This document shows positions 34,736 to 42,092 of a stretch of 64,000 bases of DNA, one piece after another (position 1 is the stretch's first letter; each line of letters starts with the position of its first letter). The translations under genes and the position numbers were made by a program. Source of the stretch: DAOUAT01 sp964551735. Lineage in GTDB: Bacteria > Chloroflexota > Anaerolineae > CG2-30-64-16. A model generated the notes under the pieces. It was not told the origin of the DNA and searched no databases. It saw only the letters and a program-made list of their open reading frames with translations. Location: contig CAZKEF010000019.1 of the NCBI GenBank assembly GCA_964551735.1, forward strand, positions 43,831 through 107,830, given 5' to 3'.

Positions 34736-37729
34736 ATGAAAACAAACCCGACACGCCACCGCACCCCCCGCATAGGGCTGCTGGCGCCGCTGCTGATCGC
34801 GACGCTGATCCTGGTCGGCGGCCTCAACAGCGCCGCCGCGCCGCCGGCTCAAACAGGCGCCCCCTTCGAGGCGCGGCCGCTGCCGCCGGAGGCGCTCTCG
34901 TGGGGCGGATCTCCCGCCGTCAGTGCGCAAGCCTCGCGCAGCCCCAAGCTCGACTCATCCCTGGACGGCCTGGCCGCCGCAGCCCAGGATTCCCCGCAAA
35001 CGGCATTGGCTCTGGCCCTCTCCCGCTCGCTGAAGTTGTCGGGAGATCGGGTTCAAGTACAGATCGTCACCCACGCGGCCGGGCTGCAACGAGCCATCCA
35101 GGCGGTGGCCGAGTCCGGCGGCGAAGTGACCAAAATCGGCAGCGACGCAGCCCTGATCCAGGGATGGCTGCCGGTCACGGCCCTGGAGGCCGTAGCCGCG
35201 CACGACGATATCTATCGCATCCACCGGCCGGCGGAACTGATCTACCTGGAACACCCGCAGGCTGGCAGTGTGACGACCGAAGGGCTGGCGGCGCTCAACG
35301 GCCCGGCCTGGCACACGGCCGGCTACCGGGGCGCTGGCGTCAAGATCGGCATCATTGACGGCGGCTTCCTGGGCTACACAGGCCTGCTGGGCACGGACCT
35401 GCCAGCGTCGGTCACTGCAAAAAACTTCGTGGACGGCGAAACCGACGGGCAGGTTGACGGGACCTCCAAACACGGCACCGCCTGCGTGGAGATCATCTAC
35501 GATGTGGCGCCTGATGCGACCTTCTACCTGGCCAAGATCGCCACGAACCTGGATCTGCAAGCAGCCGTGGCCTGGCTCAAAGACACGCACCACGTAGACG
35601 TGATCTCTACCTCCATCGGGTGGTACCACTTGACGCCGGGCGACGGCACCGGTGAGTTTGCCGACCTGGTGCAGGATGCCCGAGACGCCGGCATCTTGTG
35701 GGCCACGGCGGCCGGGAGCGTACGCGAGGCGCACTGGGGCGGCCTGTACTATGACCCCGGCGGCACCGACACGCATCACTATAACCTCGAACAGGACGTG
35801 AACTATTTCGGCCCCGGCGACGGGAACGCTTACCTGATCCCTGCGGGGTACCCGGTGACCGTCTTGCTCCGCTGGGATGACTGGACGGTCGTGAACCAGG
35901 ATTACGATCTCTTCCTGCTGCGTTGGAACGGCGAAAGCTGGGATATCGTTGCCGAAAGCAGTCAGGTTCAAGACGGCAGCCCGGGTCAGACGCCCACCGA
36001 GGACGTCTCAATCGTGGCCAGCGGCGCATCTGCGCCCTATGGCTTCGTCATCGTGCGTTATGACAGCGACCGCGCGGTCAACTTCGAGGTGTTTGCGCCC
36101 AACCCTGGCGCGCGCCTCGATGAGATCTTGCCTGCCCGCAGCCTGGCTAACCTGGCGGACGCGCCGGACGTGGTCAGCGTGGCGGCGGTAGACGTGGTGT
36201 CGCCCTACCCGCAGGAGGTGTTCAGCTCAGAAGGGCCGACCAACGGACCCGGCGGCGCGGAAACGGGCGGGTTCATCAAGCCGGATATCGCCGCCTATTC
36301 CAGCGTGTCCACCGTCAGCTACGGCACTACAGACAAGTTCAGCGGCACCTCGGCCGCTGCGCCCCACGTGGCCGGCGCCGCGGCGTTGGTGTTGAACGCC
36401 TACCCAGCCTATACCCCGAACCAAGTGGAATCGTTCCTGGAGGGGCGTGCCGTGGACATGGGGGCCAGCGGGATGGATACGATCTACGGCTACGGTCGGC
36501 TGCACCTGGGCGCCCCGCCGTCAGCCACCACCACAACCCCCTCTCCCAGCCCAACGCCGACAGGAACGGTGACACGCACCGCGACGCCCACGGTGACCCG
36601 GACGCCAACCCCGACGATCACCCGAACCCCCACGGCCAGGCTGCTCTTCCTGCCCCTGGTGCTGAAAAGCGGACTCTGCGACATTTATGAGCCGAACGAT
36701 AGCATCGCTGCGGCCTGGGGTCCCCTGATATCGGGCCAGGATTACCGCGCACGCCTATGCAAAGGCGACTACGAGGATAACTACTACCTGAACGCACTGC
36801 ACACCCAACCGCTGGTCGTCAGGATACGCCTGCCAGCCGCTCTGGTGAACCACACTGACGCCTGGATTTACCATGAGAGCAACCTCAAGACACCGCTTCC
36901 CGGTTGCGGCCGCGGCCCCATCACCAGCACGGATGAAACCGTTAGCTGTGCGATCACCCTGGACGGCCGCTACACGATCCGGCTATACACACACGACTCG
37001 AACGTCTACTATGAGAACAACCAGGATTACATCTTGACCGCGACCTTTGCGCCCCAGGGCGGCACGCCCGTGTCACGAACACTCCTCTCCGTCGGCGATG
37101 CAACGGTCCTGGAGGGGTACTCAGGCTTTAACACAGGCACGGCAGCGGACATGTGGGCGGGCTATGATGACGGCATGGAACCCGACGGCAAGATCGTGCG
37201 CAGCCTGATCAAGTTCGACCTGAGCAGTGTGCCCGCGGGCGCCACCGTGCAAAGCGCCAAGCTGCGGGTCTACTACATGGGCTACTATGACTTTAGCAAC
37301 CGCGAGCGCACCATCACCGCATACCGGTGCGTCGGCAACTGGACTGAGCTGGGCGTCAATTGGAACAACAAACCCAGCCCGGGCACGGCCTACGGCAGCG
37401 TAGTCATCATCTCAAACACCAATTGGGGCTGGCGCGAGTTGGACGTGCAGGGCCTGGTGCAGGGGTGGGTCAACGGCAGCATCCCCAACCAGGGCGTCAT
37501 GCTGCGCGGACCGGAGGTCTCCGGCGCCGACTCGTCCTATCGCACTTTCAGCACGCGTGAGGGCCCCAACGCGCCCCAGTTGGCGATCACCTACCTTGCT
37601 GTAGCAGCCGCAAGCCCACCGCCGACAATGCAGGCGCCTGTGCCGGCTGGCCCGAGCCTGCGTGAACAGTTGGGCAGCCCGAGCGCACCGACGGACGCCG
37701 ACGGCAGGGAGCAGCAGATGTCGCGTTAG
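34736..37729 (+). CDS. Exported subtilisin-like (S8) protein with PPC-like and DNRLRE/CBM96 domains
   Basis: Protein of 997 residues. Signal or anchor helix (about 12-35); S8 fold with IIDGGFLGY (Asp near 207), KHGTACVEII (His near 245) and FSGTSAAAPHVAG (Ser near 538). A beta-sandwich insert lies between His and Ser. The oxyanion-hole Asn position, normally AAGN, reads ATAAGSVR, so Ser replaces Asn. After a Thr/Pro linker comes LFLPLVLKS (about 636), then a PPC-like and a DNRLRE domain (780-955). Start chosen for GAGGAGG 7 nt upstream and the signal sequence. It follows the TIR gene by 41 bp and ends at a terminator. Confidence 0.82.
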   Translation: MKTNPTRHRTPRIGLLAPLLIATLILVGGLNSAAAPPAQTGAPFEARPLPPEALSWGGSPAVSAQASRSPKLDSSLDGLAAAAQDSPQTALALALSRSLKLSGDRVQVQIVTHAAGLQRAIQAVAESGGEVTKIGSDAALIQGWLPVTALEAVAAHDDIYRIHRPAELIYLEHPQAGSVTTEGLAALNGPAWHTAGYRGAGVKIGIIDGGFLGYTGLLGTDLPASVTAKNFVDGETDGQVDGTSKHGTACVEIIYDVAPDATFYLAKIATNLDLQAAVAWLKDTHHVDVISTSIGWYHLTPGDGTGEFADLVQDARDAGILWATAAGSVREAHWGGLYYDPGGTDTHHYNLEQDVNYFGPGDGNAYLIPAGYPVTVLLRWDDWTVVNQDYDLFLLRWNGESWDIVAESSQVQDGSPGQTPTEDVSIVASGASAPYGFVIVRYDSDRAVNFEVFAPNPGARLDEILPARSLANLADAPDVVSVAAVDVVSPYPQEVFSSEGPTNGPGGAETGGFIKPDIAAYSSVSTVSYGTTDKFSGTSAAAPHVAGAAALVLNAYPAYTPNQVESFLEGRAVDMGASGMDTIYGYGRLHLGAPPSATTTTPSPSPTPTGTVTRTATPTVTRTPTPTITRTPTARLLFLPLVLKSGLCDIYEPNDSIAAAWGPLISGQDYRARLCKGDYEDNYYLNALHTQPLVVRIRLPAALVNHTDAWIYHESNLKTPLPGCGRGPITSTDETVSCAITLDGRYTIRLYTHDSNVYYENNQDYILTATFAPQGGTPVSRTLLSVGDATVLEGYSGFNTGTAADMWAGYDDGMEPDGKIVRSLIKFDLSSVPAGATVQSAKLRVYYMGYYDFSNRERTITAYRCVGNWTELGVNWNNKPSPGTAYGSVVIISNTNWGWRELDVQGLVQGWVNGSIPNQGVMLRGPEVSGADSSYRTFSTREGPNAPQLAITYLAVAAASPPPTMQAPVPAGPSLREQLGSPSAPTDADGREQQMSR

Positions 37730-37783
37730 GCGCCCATCCGCGGCCCCTGTGTACGTAGCGCATCAGCGCTGGCGCAAAAAAGC

Positions 37784-37824
37784 AGAGACGCCAGGTTCGC
37801 CATCAGGCTGCTCCTGGCGCCTCT
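37784..37824. terminator. Bidirectional terminator
   Basis: AGAGACGCCAGG (37784-37795) pairs with CCTGGCGCCTCT (37813-37824) over 12 bp with one mismatch. T-runs lie on both sides (TTTTT at 37826 on plus; six T on minus from 37776-37781). It closes the 27-37.7 kb operon and faces the convergent nitrilase-like gene. Confidence 0.85.
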
Positions 37825-37852
37825 CTTTTTGTTCGCAGGCCGCGTTTGCCGC

Positions 37853-39145
37853 TCAAGGTTCGCCGGCAGGCGCATCTGGCGCCAACCTTGCGTCCGCCTC
37901 TTCGGGGCCCGGCCCGGCGCGCATATCCTCAGGCGCATCTGGCCCAAGGCCCGCACCTGGCGCCACAAGCGCCTTCACCTCCGCGGCCGCATCCGGCGCC
38001 AGCTCGGCCTCTGCACGCGCATCGGGTAACAGCGCGGCATCGGGCGCCGGCGCGGCCGGGGTCAACGGGTGGGGCAAGGCCGGCGCCGGCATCGCCGCAC
38101 CCTCGCCCCACACATCGGCCAGGGAGCGGCGGCTACCGTAAAGCGCCGGCAGGTATTTGGCAAACAAGTCGGCCGGCATCCGGCGCCGCACCGGCTCGAT
38201 CCCTTCCTCCCACAGCCGATGCAACCGTTCGTAGTCCAGCTCAGCAGTGATCAGCCCTTCCGCCCCCAACGCGCCCATCTCCACCAGCACGCCGGAATAG
38301 CGCGGGGTCATTTCCAGCGGCGCGTAAATCCCGGATTTGCCCACGAAAGACCATGCCAGGCTGTCGTCGGCCGCGAGGAAGTTACGCCCCACCAGGAAGC
38401 TGGTCAGCGCGCAGATGCGGTTCTCCTGCGCCTGGGCCAGCGTGCCCTGCCGGATGTACGCGGCCAGCGCCTCGCTTCCCGTGGCGGCCAGCGTCACCAG
38501 CAGATCGGCGCCCTGGTATGCCAGCACGCGGCCAGCTTCGGGATAAAGCGCCTCCTCGCCCAGCAGGATGCCCAGCCGGCCGGCCGGCGTGCTGATCACA
38601 TGCCAGGCGTCGCCGGGCGTTGCCAGCCCCTGGTCCTCCTGCGCCAGCGCCATCTTGTCATGCCGCCCCAAGATCGCGCCGTCCGGCCCGAACACCGTGG
38701 CTCGGTGGCGCACCGTCCCCCCGGCATCCGGCAAATATGCGCTGCCCGCCACCACGGTGACCTCGTAGGCGCGCGCCAGTTCACCGAAGACCGCCTCGTA
38801 ATCGGCTGCCAGGGTCGCGGGATCAGCCTGGAGGAGGTGCTCGAACGCGCGGCGGAAATTAGCGCCGAGCAGCGAGGCTGTGCCACTGGCCAGCGCACTG
38901 CGCGTCCGCTTCCACAGCGAAACCCGGCCGCGCGCCGGCACGTCGGCCCGCTTCAACAAGCTCACACGGAAACCTTCCACGCGGTGGCTGGCAGCCATCA
39001 CGCCGGCCAATGCGGGGAAGACCACCAATTCGGCCCCCTTGGCCCGCGCCATGGCCAGGAAGCGTGTCAGTTCTTTACGATAGGCTTCTGTCGAGTCAAA
39101 CAGGCGCATCTGTTGCTGTGCGCTGGCAACGATCAGTTTGTCCAT
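37853..39145 (-). CDS. Degenerate nitrilase-fold protein with Ala/Pro/Asp-rich tail
   Basis: Protein of 430 residues: nitrilase-type alpha-beta-beta-alpha fold over about 1-330. The catalytic Glu site reads VVFPALAG (Glu to Ala) and the Cys motif reads LLGEEALYPE (Cys to Gly); the Lys (GRHDKMAL) is kept. It is therefore very unlikely to hydrolyse C-N bonds. The last about 85 residues are Ala/Pro/Asp/Glu-rich repeats. It is convergent with the subtilisin-like gene and starts near the promoter region of the BMC genes. Confidence 0.78.
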   Translation of the reverse strand: MDKLIVASAQQQMRLFDSTEAYRKELTRFLAMARAKGAELVVFPALAGVMAASHRVEGFRVSLLKRADVPARGRVSLWKRTRSALASGTASLLGANFRRAFEHLLQADPATLAADYEAVFGELARAYEVTVVAGSAYLPDAGGTVRHRATVFGPDGAILGRHDKMALAQEDQGLATPGDAWHVISTPAGRLGILLGEEALYPEAGRVLAYQGADLLVTLAATGSEALAAYIRQGTLAQAQENRICALTSFLVGRNFLAADDSLAWSFVGKSGIYAPLEMTPRYSGVLVEMGALGAEGLITAELDYERLHRLWEEGIEPVRRRMPADLFAKYLPALYGSRRSLADVWGEGAAMPAPALPHPLTPAAPAPDAALLPDARAEAELAPDAAAEVKALVAPGAGLGPDAPEDMRAGPGPEEADARLAPDAPAGEP

Positions 39146-39273
39146 GTCTCCGCCTTTGCTCCATCAATGGATTGGGTGCACTCAGGTTCGGTCGTAGGGG
39201 CGGGTTTCTTCGCATCGCTGGGAACACCAGGTTCTTCCGACGATTTTACCATATGCCTGAGGCGGATCACAAT

Positions 39274-39303
39274 TTGCTGGAAGGCGGGGCCGCCGGGTAT
39301 AAT
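39274..39303 (+). promoter_or_regulatory. Promoter of the BMC-P/aldolase operon
   Basis: TTGCTG (39274-39279), an 18-nt spacer and a perfect TATAAT (39298-39303). The expected start near 39310 gives a leader of about 39 nt. Confidence 0.75.
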
Positions 39304-39348
39304 AGAAGCACATTTCGGCAAATAACCCACAACCCGTGAGACCACTCT

Positions 39349-39627
39349 ATGCAACTTGCCACCGTCATCGGCACATTGGTCGCCAGCCAGAAATACCGGG
39401 GCCTGGAAGGCGTCAAGCTGCTGATCGTCCAGCCGTTGGATCGCGACCAACAGCCGCAGGGCGAGCCCGTCGTCGCAGCCGACGCCACCGCGCAGGCTGG
39501 ACCCGGCGAGTTGGTCTTCATTATCGCCAGCCGCGAGGCTGCGCTGGCCCTTCCGGAGTCCTTCGTGCCGGTGGATCATGCGGTGGTGGGGATTGTGGAT
39601 GAAGTGGGACTGGAAGCTAGAAACTAG
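39349..39627 (+). CDS. EutN/CcmL-type microcompartment vertex protein
   Basis: BMC-P pentamer of 92 residues that caps the vertices of protein shells. MQLATVIGTLVASQKYRG, VKLLIVQPLD, ADATAQAGPGELVFI and HAVVGIVDEV follow the family closely (IGxVxxTxK... and DAVxxGxGxxV). The last codons overlap a short repeat. First of three co-directional genes. Confidence 0.9.
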   Translation: MQLATVIGTLVASQKYRGLEGVKLLIVQPLDRDQQPQGEPVVAADATAQAGPGELVFIIASREAALALPESFVPVDHAVVGIVDEVGLEARN

Positions 39628-39683
39628 AAGCTAGAAGCTGGAAGTTGAAGTGTATCCGGCTTCCAGTATCCAGCTTCCAATAT
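39611..39683. repeat. Short repeats of CTAGAAG and CTTCCAGTATC units
   Basis: Between and within the two BMC-P genes the sequence repeats (G)GAAGCTAGAA-type 8-mers, then inverted CTTCCAGTATC-type 10-mers. The last residues of the first BMC-P protein are coded by these units. Confidence 0.55.
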
Positions 39684-39695
39684 CGCGGAGCGCCC

Positions 39696-40037
39696 ATGTA
39701 TATCGGTCAGGTTGCAGGCACGGTCGTCGCCACCATCAAACACCCCATGTTCGCCGGGCATAAGCTGCTGCTGGTCGAGCGGCTCGATCTCGCGGGCCGC
39801 GCCATGCCCAAGTACGACATCGCGGTGGATTCCGTGCAGGCGGGTGTGGGTGATCGGGTGTTGGTGCTGGACGAGGGCAACAGCGCTCGGCAGGTGTTGC
39901 ACGTAGAGCCGTGGGGACCGGTGCGCGCGGTGATCGTGGGGATCATTGATGAGATTGATCTGCCGCTGCTTTCCAGACCAGGTTTCTCAGAGAAACCTGG
40001 TCTGGAAAGCAGCGCGGGCGAACAGGGGGCCGCGTGA
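39696..40037 (+). CDS. Second EutN/CcmL-type microcompartment vertex protein
   Basis: BMC-P protein of 113 residues. MYIGQVAGTVVATIKHP, HKLLLVERLDL, DSVQAGVGDRVLVLDEG and AVIVGIIDEIDL are canonical. The C-terminus is extended by about 20 residues, coded by a perfect 51-nt palindrome (39964-40014). Start at 39696 with CGGAGC upstream. Its stop overlaps the aldolase start as GTGA. Confidence 0.9.
   Translation: MYIGQVAGTVVATIKHPMFAGHKLLLVERLDLAGRAMPKYDIAVDSVQAGVGDRVLVLDEGNSARQVLHVEPWGPVRAVIVGIIDEIDLPLLSRPGFSEKPGLESSAGEQGAA
39964..40014. repeat. Perfect 51-nt palindrome in frame inside a BMC-P gene
   Basis: Arms 39964-39988 and 39990-40014 are exact reverse complements (25 bp) with a single centre base at 39989. 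The element contains CCAGACCAGGTTTCT and its complement and is translated in frame at the C-terminus of the second BMC-P protein. Confidence 0.9.
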
Positions 40038-40804
40038 GCTACGGTGCGTTCAGTGGTAACGGATCCGGTCTGACCGAGCGGGCGCTGCGTGAAGAGTTCG
40101 TGCGCATCGGCGGGCTGATGCACGCCCGGGGCTATGTGACCGCGACCGACGGCAACATCTCGGCTCGCCTCGGTCCCGACCATTTCCTGGCCACCCCCAG
40201 CGGCCTGAGCAAAGGCTTCATGACGCCGGATCAGATGGTGGTGCTCGGTTGGGACGGCAAGCCGGTGGGGAGCAGCCGCTACGGCGCCGCCCGTGACCTG
40301 AAACCCAGCTCCGAGATCTTGCTGCACCTGGAAGCCTATCGCCAGCGACCCGACATCAAGGCCGTGGTGCACGCGCATCCGCCCGTGGCAGTCACCCTTT
40401 CCATCGCGGGCATCGCCATCGCGCCCTGCACCCTGCCCGAGGTCATCGTCACGCTGGGCGTCATCCCCACCACCGAATACGCCACCCCGGCCAGCCCCGA
40501 AGGCGCGACCGTCGTACGCGACCTGATCCGCGGCCATGATGCGGTCATGCTCCAGCGGCACGGCAGCGTCACCGTGGGCAGCAGCCCCTTCGACGCCTAC
40601 CTGAAGCTGGAAAAGCTGGAGCACGCGGCTGACATCACCTTCAAGCTGATCCAGCTCGGCCGCCAGCTCCCCTTCCCGCCCGGCGCGGTGGACAAGCTGC
40701 TGGAGAAGCGGGAACAAGCCGGGTTGCTCCAACCGGGTGAACGGGAAGAGATCCTGCGCGCCTGCAGCGTCTGCGGGCTGAGCGGGCAGTGCCCGGCCGC
40801 GTAG
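40034..40804 (+). CDS. Class II aldolase, fuculose-phosphate type
   Basis: Zn-dependent aldolase of 256 residues, starting with GTG overlapping the BMC-P stop. ATDGNISARL, LKPSSEILLHLEAYR, VVHAHPPVAV (metal His pair) and MLQRHGSVTVG (third His) fit the L-fuculose/ribulose phosphate aldolase family. The C-terminal tail holds three cysteines in CSVCGLSGQC. The gene order, two BMC-P genes then an aldolase, resembles the sugar-degrading microcompartment loci of Planctomycetes and Verrucomicrobia, where the aldolase is cargo. Confidence 0.88.
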   Translation: MSYGAFSGNGSGLTERALREEFVRIGGLMHARGYVTATDGNISARLGPDHFLATPSGLSKGFMTPDQMVVLGWDGKPVGSSRYGAARDLKPSSEILLHLEAYRQRPDIKAVVHAHPPVAVTLSIAGIAIAPCTLPEVIVTLGVIPTTEYATPASPEGATVVRDLIRGHDAVMLQRHGSVTVGSSPFDAYLKLEKLEHAADITFKLIQLGRQLPFPPGAVDKLLEKREQAGLLQPGEREEILRACSVCGLSGQCPAA

Positions 40805-40820
40805 ACGATCAGATCCTTAC

Positions 40821-40880
40821 GTCATGCTGAGCTGGTCAACAGCACAAGATCAGTTACAGCACAAGACCAGCGAAGCATCT
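40821..40880 (+). repeat. Structured 12-36-12 repeat, copy B
   Basis: GTCATGCTGAGC, a 36-nt insert and AGCGAAGCATCT. Arm bases ATGCT pair with AGCAT, with facing GA dinucleotides in between. The insert ends (TGGTC/GACC) continue the stem, and it contains a doubled ACAGCACAAGA. Copy A at 17831-17890 has the same spacing. Confidence 0.65.
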
Positions 40881-40909
40881 TCGCCCCTTGCGAGCGCCCC
40901 GCCCTCATT

Positions 40910-40938
40910 TTGACCGCAGCGCGCATCTCTGGTAAAAT
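40910..40938 (+). promoter_or_regulatory. Promoter of tRNA-Glu
   Basis: TTGACC (40910-40915), a 17-nt spacer and TAAAAT (40933-40938), predicting a start near 40945, 14 nt before the tRNA. Confidence 0.7.
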
Positions 40939-40958
40939 CATTGTTATAAATGCTCTTT

Positions 40959-41031
40959 GCCCCCATCGTCTAGAGGACCAGGACACAGGCCTTTCAAGCC
41001 TGGTACAGGGGTTCGAATCCCCTTGGGGGCA
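40959..41031 (+). tRNA. tRNA-Glu (UUC anticodon)
   Basis: Acceptor arms GCCCCCA (40959-40965) and TGGGGGC (41024-41030) pair. The anticodon stem CAGGC/GCCTG encloses loop CTTTCAA, giving anticodon TTC. The T-arm GGGGTTCGAATCCCC is canonical. Discriminator A at 41031; CCA is not encoded. Confidence 0.95.
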
Positions 41032-41512
41032 TGAACTTATCCCCTGTACTAGCCGCCAGAACCACCCCCGGCCGGTACACGATCTCGACATCATCGCCGT
41101 TGACCTCAACCCGGTCCACAAACGACTGTAACGCGCGCCGCGCGACCGGCACTTCCGGCGCCTGCAGCTCATCGCGCATGGTCTTCAACACACGGCGCAG
41201 GTCGGTGTCACCCAGCTTGATCGTCGTGACGAGGTGATGCTGCGCCAGGGCATCCCGCTCCATCTCGGCAGTGCCCAGTTCAGCCTGGCGCTGGCGCAGG
41301 CGCTCGCGCACCTCGCGGCTGTTGTCTCCGGTCTCGATCATATCCAGGAGGCGGTCAATGGCCCGCTTCAGCCGGACGATCTCCTTGTCCAACGCCTCGA
41401 TCTGGACCGGGGCCTCCGGACTGGCCAGGCGCGCCTGCATCTCATCCAGCCAAGACCGGAGCATATCCGGCATCAGGATCTTGTCCATCACCGTGGTCAT
41501 CACGTACTGCGC
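40994..41512 (-). pseudogene. Large serine recombinase, C-terminal remnant ending inside tRNA-Glu
   Basis: About 172 residues of the C-terminal coiled coil and tail typical of large serine recombinases: EALDKEIVRLKRAIDRLL, VRERLRQRQAELG and ARRALQSFVDRVEVNGDDV. The catalytic Ser domain, recombinase domain and zinc ribbon are missing. Upstream of about 41512 the frame is antisense to a TPR gene. Its stop lies within the complement of the tRNA (residues MPPRGFEPLYQA come from tRNA sequence), suggesting insertion at the tRNA 3' end. Confidence 0.8.
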
Positions 41513-42022
41513 AGTCTGGCGGTGTATGAAGAACTGGGAGATCGCTACGGCATCCTGCAAGCCTGCCTGACTTTGGGCGAATTGAACCGCCAACTGGACG
41601 ACGCAACCGCGGCCCGGCAGTTTTGCCGGCGCGCGGTGGCGGTGGCCCAGGAGATCGGCGACCGCTCCGGCGAGGCGGACGGCTACTACCGCCTGGGCCA
41701 GATCGCATCCGGTCTGGGCGAGCGGGATGAGGCTTTGCGCTTGCTCCACATCGCCCTGGAGCAAGCGCACGCAATTCACGAGACCCAGACCACCCTGGAC
41801 ATCCTGCTTGAGATCGCCTGCCTGCTGATCGAAGCAGGCGAGACAATGCAAGCACAGGAAATCCTATACTTTCTGTTGTCCCACCCCCAACTCCCCGAAC
41901 AGCGCCGCGCGCGCGGCCGGGCCGCGCTGGCCCGGCTGGCGAGCGATGCGAGCGGCAGCGCCGGTATGTCGCTGGAGCAGATCGTGGTGCGAGCGATCAG
42001 CCGCAGCACTGCGCAAGCGTGA
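41513..42022 (+). pseudogene. TPR protein, C-terminal fragment
   Basis: About 169 residues of TPR sequence: LAVYEELGDRYGILQACL, AARQFCRRAVAVAQEIGDRS and LGERDEALRLLHIALEQA. The homology begins abruptly at about 41513 where the recombinase fragment, on the other strand, also ends. No start codon or ribosome site fits, so it is the 3' part of a larger gene. Confidence 0.75.
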
Positions 42023-42092
42023 GCGCCTGGACAGGCTCGAGCGCCTGGCTGTCCAACTCGGATCGCGTTGCGCAGTTGTTCGCATTCAGTGT

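Noticed and set aside
36535..36640. Tandem repeat in the subtilisin-like gene
   Set aside because: It is a Thr/Pro-rich linker coded by variable ACC/CCG-type codons, not a DNA repeat array.
40034..40804. Ribulose-5-phosphate epimerase (AraD) assignment of the aldolase
   Set aside because: Possible within the same family, but the linkage to two BMC-P genes favours a fuculose-type cargo aldolase; sequence alone cannot decide the substrate.
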